From the NCBI RefSeq assembly GCF_001578705.1, contig NZ_KQ969039.1, positions 133,356-170,342 on the forward strand: a DNA stretch of 36,987 nucleotides. Reading direction: 5' to 3'. Below, in pieces: positions 36,280 to 36,987 of this stretch. The notes beneath the pieces were generated by a model. That model was not told where the DNA came from. It did not search any database and saw only the letters and a list, made by a program, of their open reading frames with translations. Position 1 is the first letter of the stretch, and each line of letters starts with the position of its first letter. The stretch is from Streptococcus oralis. Lineage in GTDB: Bacteria; Bacillota; Bacilli; Lactobacillales; Streptococcaceae. The position numbers were made by a program, and so were the translations under genes.

Positions 36280-36513
36280 CTAGTTTAGAGTAGTACCTTC
36301 TAGCAAGAATTTATCTAGATACAAGCGATAGGCCGTCTGAAAATGATATAAACAAAACTCTTTATCGCTTTTAATTCTAAATCTTATCAAGTAATAAAGT
36401 AAAAACCGAAGATGAAGTGATTCCCACTCAGCACAACTCTGACATAAAGAAGCATATTCTTGTTCAACTAGTTTCAAAAAGACAAATGCTCGTTCATAAA
36501 ATTTTTGAAGCAT
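36280..36513 (-). CDS. comW: ComW, competence sigma-factor activator
   Basis: The product has 77 residues, against 78 for pneumococcal ComW as I recall it. It starts MLQKFYERAFVFLKLVEQEY and contains LCQSCAEWESLHLRFLLYYL, which I recognise as the ComW core. ComW stabilises and activates the competence sigma factor ComX, and it lies next to purA in pneumococcus as here. AAAGGG precedes the ATG. I do not see a convincing ComE box upstream. Confidence 0.85.
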   Translation of the reverse strand: MLQKFYERAFVFLKLVEQEYASLCQSCAEWESLHLRFLLYYLIRFRIKSDKEFCLYHFQTAYRLYLDKFLLEGTTLN

Positions 36514-36555
36514 ATAAAAAATCCCTTTCTTATTATTAACACTAGTTTAACAGAA

Positions 36556-36615
36556 AAACGAACTAAAGAAGCTTCAAATCCTATAAAAGAAGAATTTAAA
36601 GCTAAACGAACTAAA
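36556..36615. repeat. 12-bp direct repeat upstream of comW
   Basis: AAACGAACTAAA occurs exactly at 36556-36567 and 36604-36615, a 48-bp period, between the comW start and the IS200-type end. It could be a regulator site or chance in AT-rich DNA. Confidence 0.45.
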
Positions 36616-36696
36616 AATAAAATATAAAGGTAATTATAGATGCCAAAATTAAGTTTTGAATTTTGAGAAGTTTACTTCATTTATAAAATCATAACT

Positions 36697-36765
36697 ACCC
36701 GTCTAACGGGTGGTTTGCACCAGGGCTATAAGCCCAAATTACCAACCAGCGCCTAAAGACGCTGG
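36697..36765. mobile_element. Hairpin-bearing end of an IS200-type element
   Basis: Three perfect hairpins lie just past the transposase stop: ACCCGT/ACGGGT (36697-36711), GGGCT/AGCCC (36723-36735) and CCAGCG/CGCTGG (36746-36765). Subterminal hairpins instead of inverted repeats are the mark of IS200/IS605 ends. Confidence 0.7.
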
Positions 36766-36774
36766 ATAATTTCT

Positions 36775-36987
36775 TTAATCTTGAATATATTTCTTAATTG
36801 TGGCTTCATTAAGTCCCACTGTACTCACGTAGTAACCTTCTGCCCAAAAATGCCGGTTGCCAAACTTGTACTTGAGGTTGGCGTGTTTGTCAAACATCAT
36901 GAGTGCACTTTTGCCTTTTAAATAACCCATGAAACTTGAAACACTTATCCTTGATGGAATATTTCTCCCAAACTACTTCGATATTAA
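36775..36987 (-). pseudogene. tnpA: IS200-type Y1 transposase, C-terminal remnant
   Basis: The minus strand reads ISVSSFMGYLKGKSALMMFD, KHANLKYKFGNRHFWAEGYY and VSTVGLNEATIKKYIQD, then TAA. This is the C-terminal part of a HUH transposase of the IS200 family. The same frame has a TAG a few codons before ISVSSFMGYL, and the upstream part does not read as the expected family sequence, so the copy looks decayed. It runs off the window end. Confidence 0.8.

Overview
The window is from a mitis-group Streptococcus (S. mitis, S. oralis or S. pneumoniae type), close to the chromosomal origin. This rests on the gene set and order: comW-purA ... tadA-SRP RNA-dut-phosphatase-radA-can-prs ... araT-recO-plsX-acpP-comAB-purCLFMNHDEK-purB-strH. 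It is the pneumococcal origin-proximal order, read here in reverse. Almost everything is on the minus strand; the plus strand holds only the strH tail, a YeiH-like exporter and one unknown membrane protein. Species cannot be fixed from sequence alone.

Layout, left to right. 1-711: 3' end of the cell-wall hexosaminidase gene strH (two G5 repeats, LPATG sorting signal). 769-17403: the complete de novo purine pathway, transcribed leftward from a promoter with PurR-type boxes upstream of purC. A second promoter with a PurBox-like site precedes purD. Three places in this operon hold non-purine material: a SUFU-domain gene between purN and purH, a 130-bp multi-hairpin element between purD and purE, and an AT-rich DUF262 + HEPN gene pair between purK and purB. 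17571-21199: comB and comA, the competence-peptide exporter, behind a ComE-type direct repeat. 21252-23742: a dense field of very small genes. It has three double-glycine-leader bacteriocin-like peptides, one 32-residue hydrophobic peptide, six small membrane proteins with an immunity-protein layout, and a tandem array of three 120-124-bp units that each encode a 15-16 residue Trp-rich peptide. 23810-26977: acpP, plsX, recO, aminotransferase. 27129-28139: YeiH-family exporter. 28166-33462: CoA-binding protein, prs, carbonic anhydrase, radA, a histidine phosphatase, dut, SRP RNA and tadA. 33731-34755: an unknown membrane protein and a low-information stretch. 34756-36513: purA and comW. 36697-36987: the end of an IS200-type element.

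How it fits together. Two programmes interleave. Purine synthesis (purA, purB, the pur operon, prs supplying PRPP) is housekeeping. Competence is represented by comW (sigma-X activator), comAB (CSP export), radA with dut behind a sigma-X-like box, and the micropeptide array, where each unit has its own sigma-X-like box. ComAB cleaves and exports double-glycine peptides, so the bacteriocin-like genes next to it are plausible cargo.

The two best candidates for undescribed biology are the micropeptide array (23412-23742) and the DUF262-HEPN pair (2129-4247), which looks like a two-gene nucleotide-sensing plus RNase defence module placed in the purine operon.
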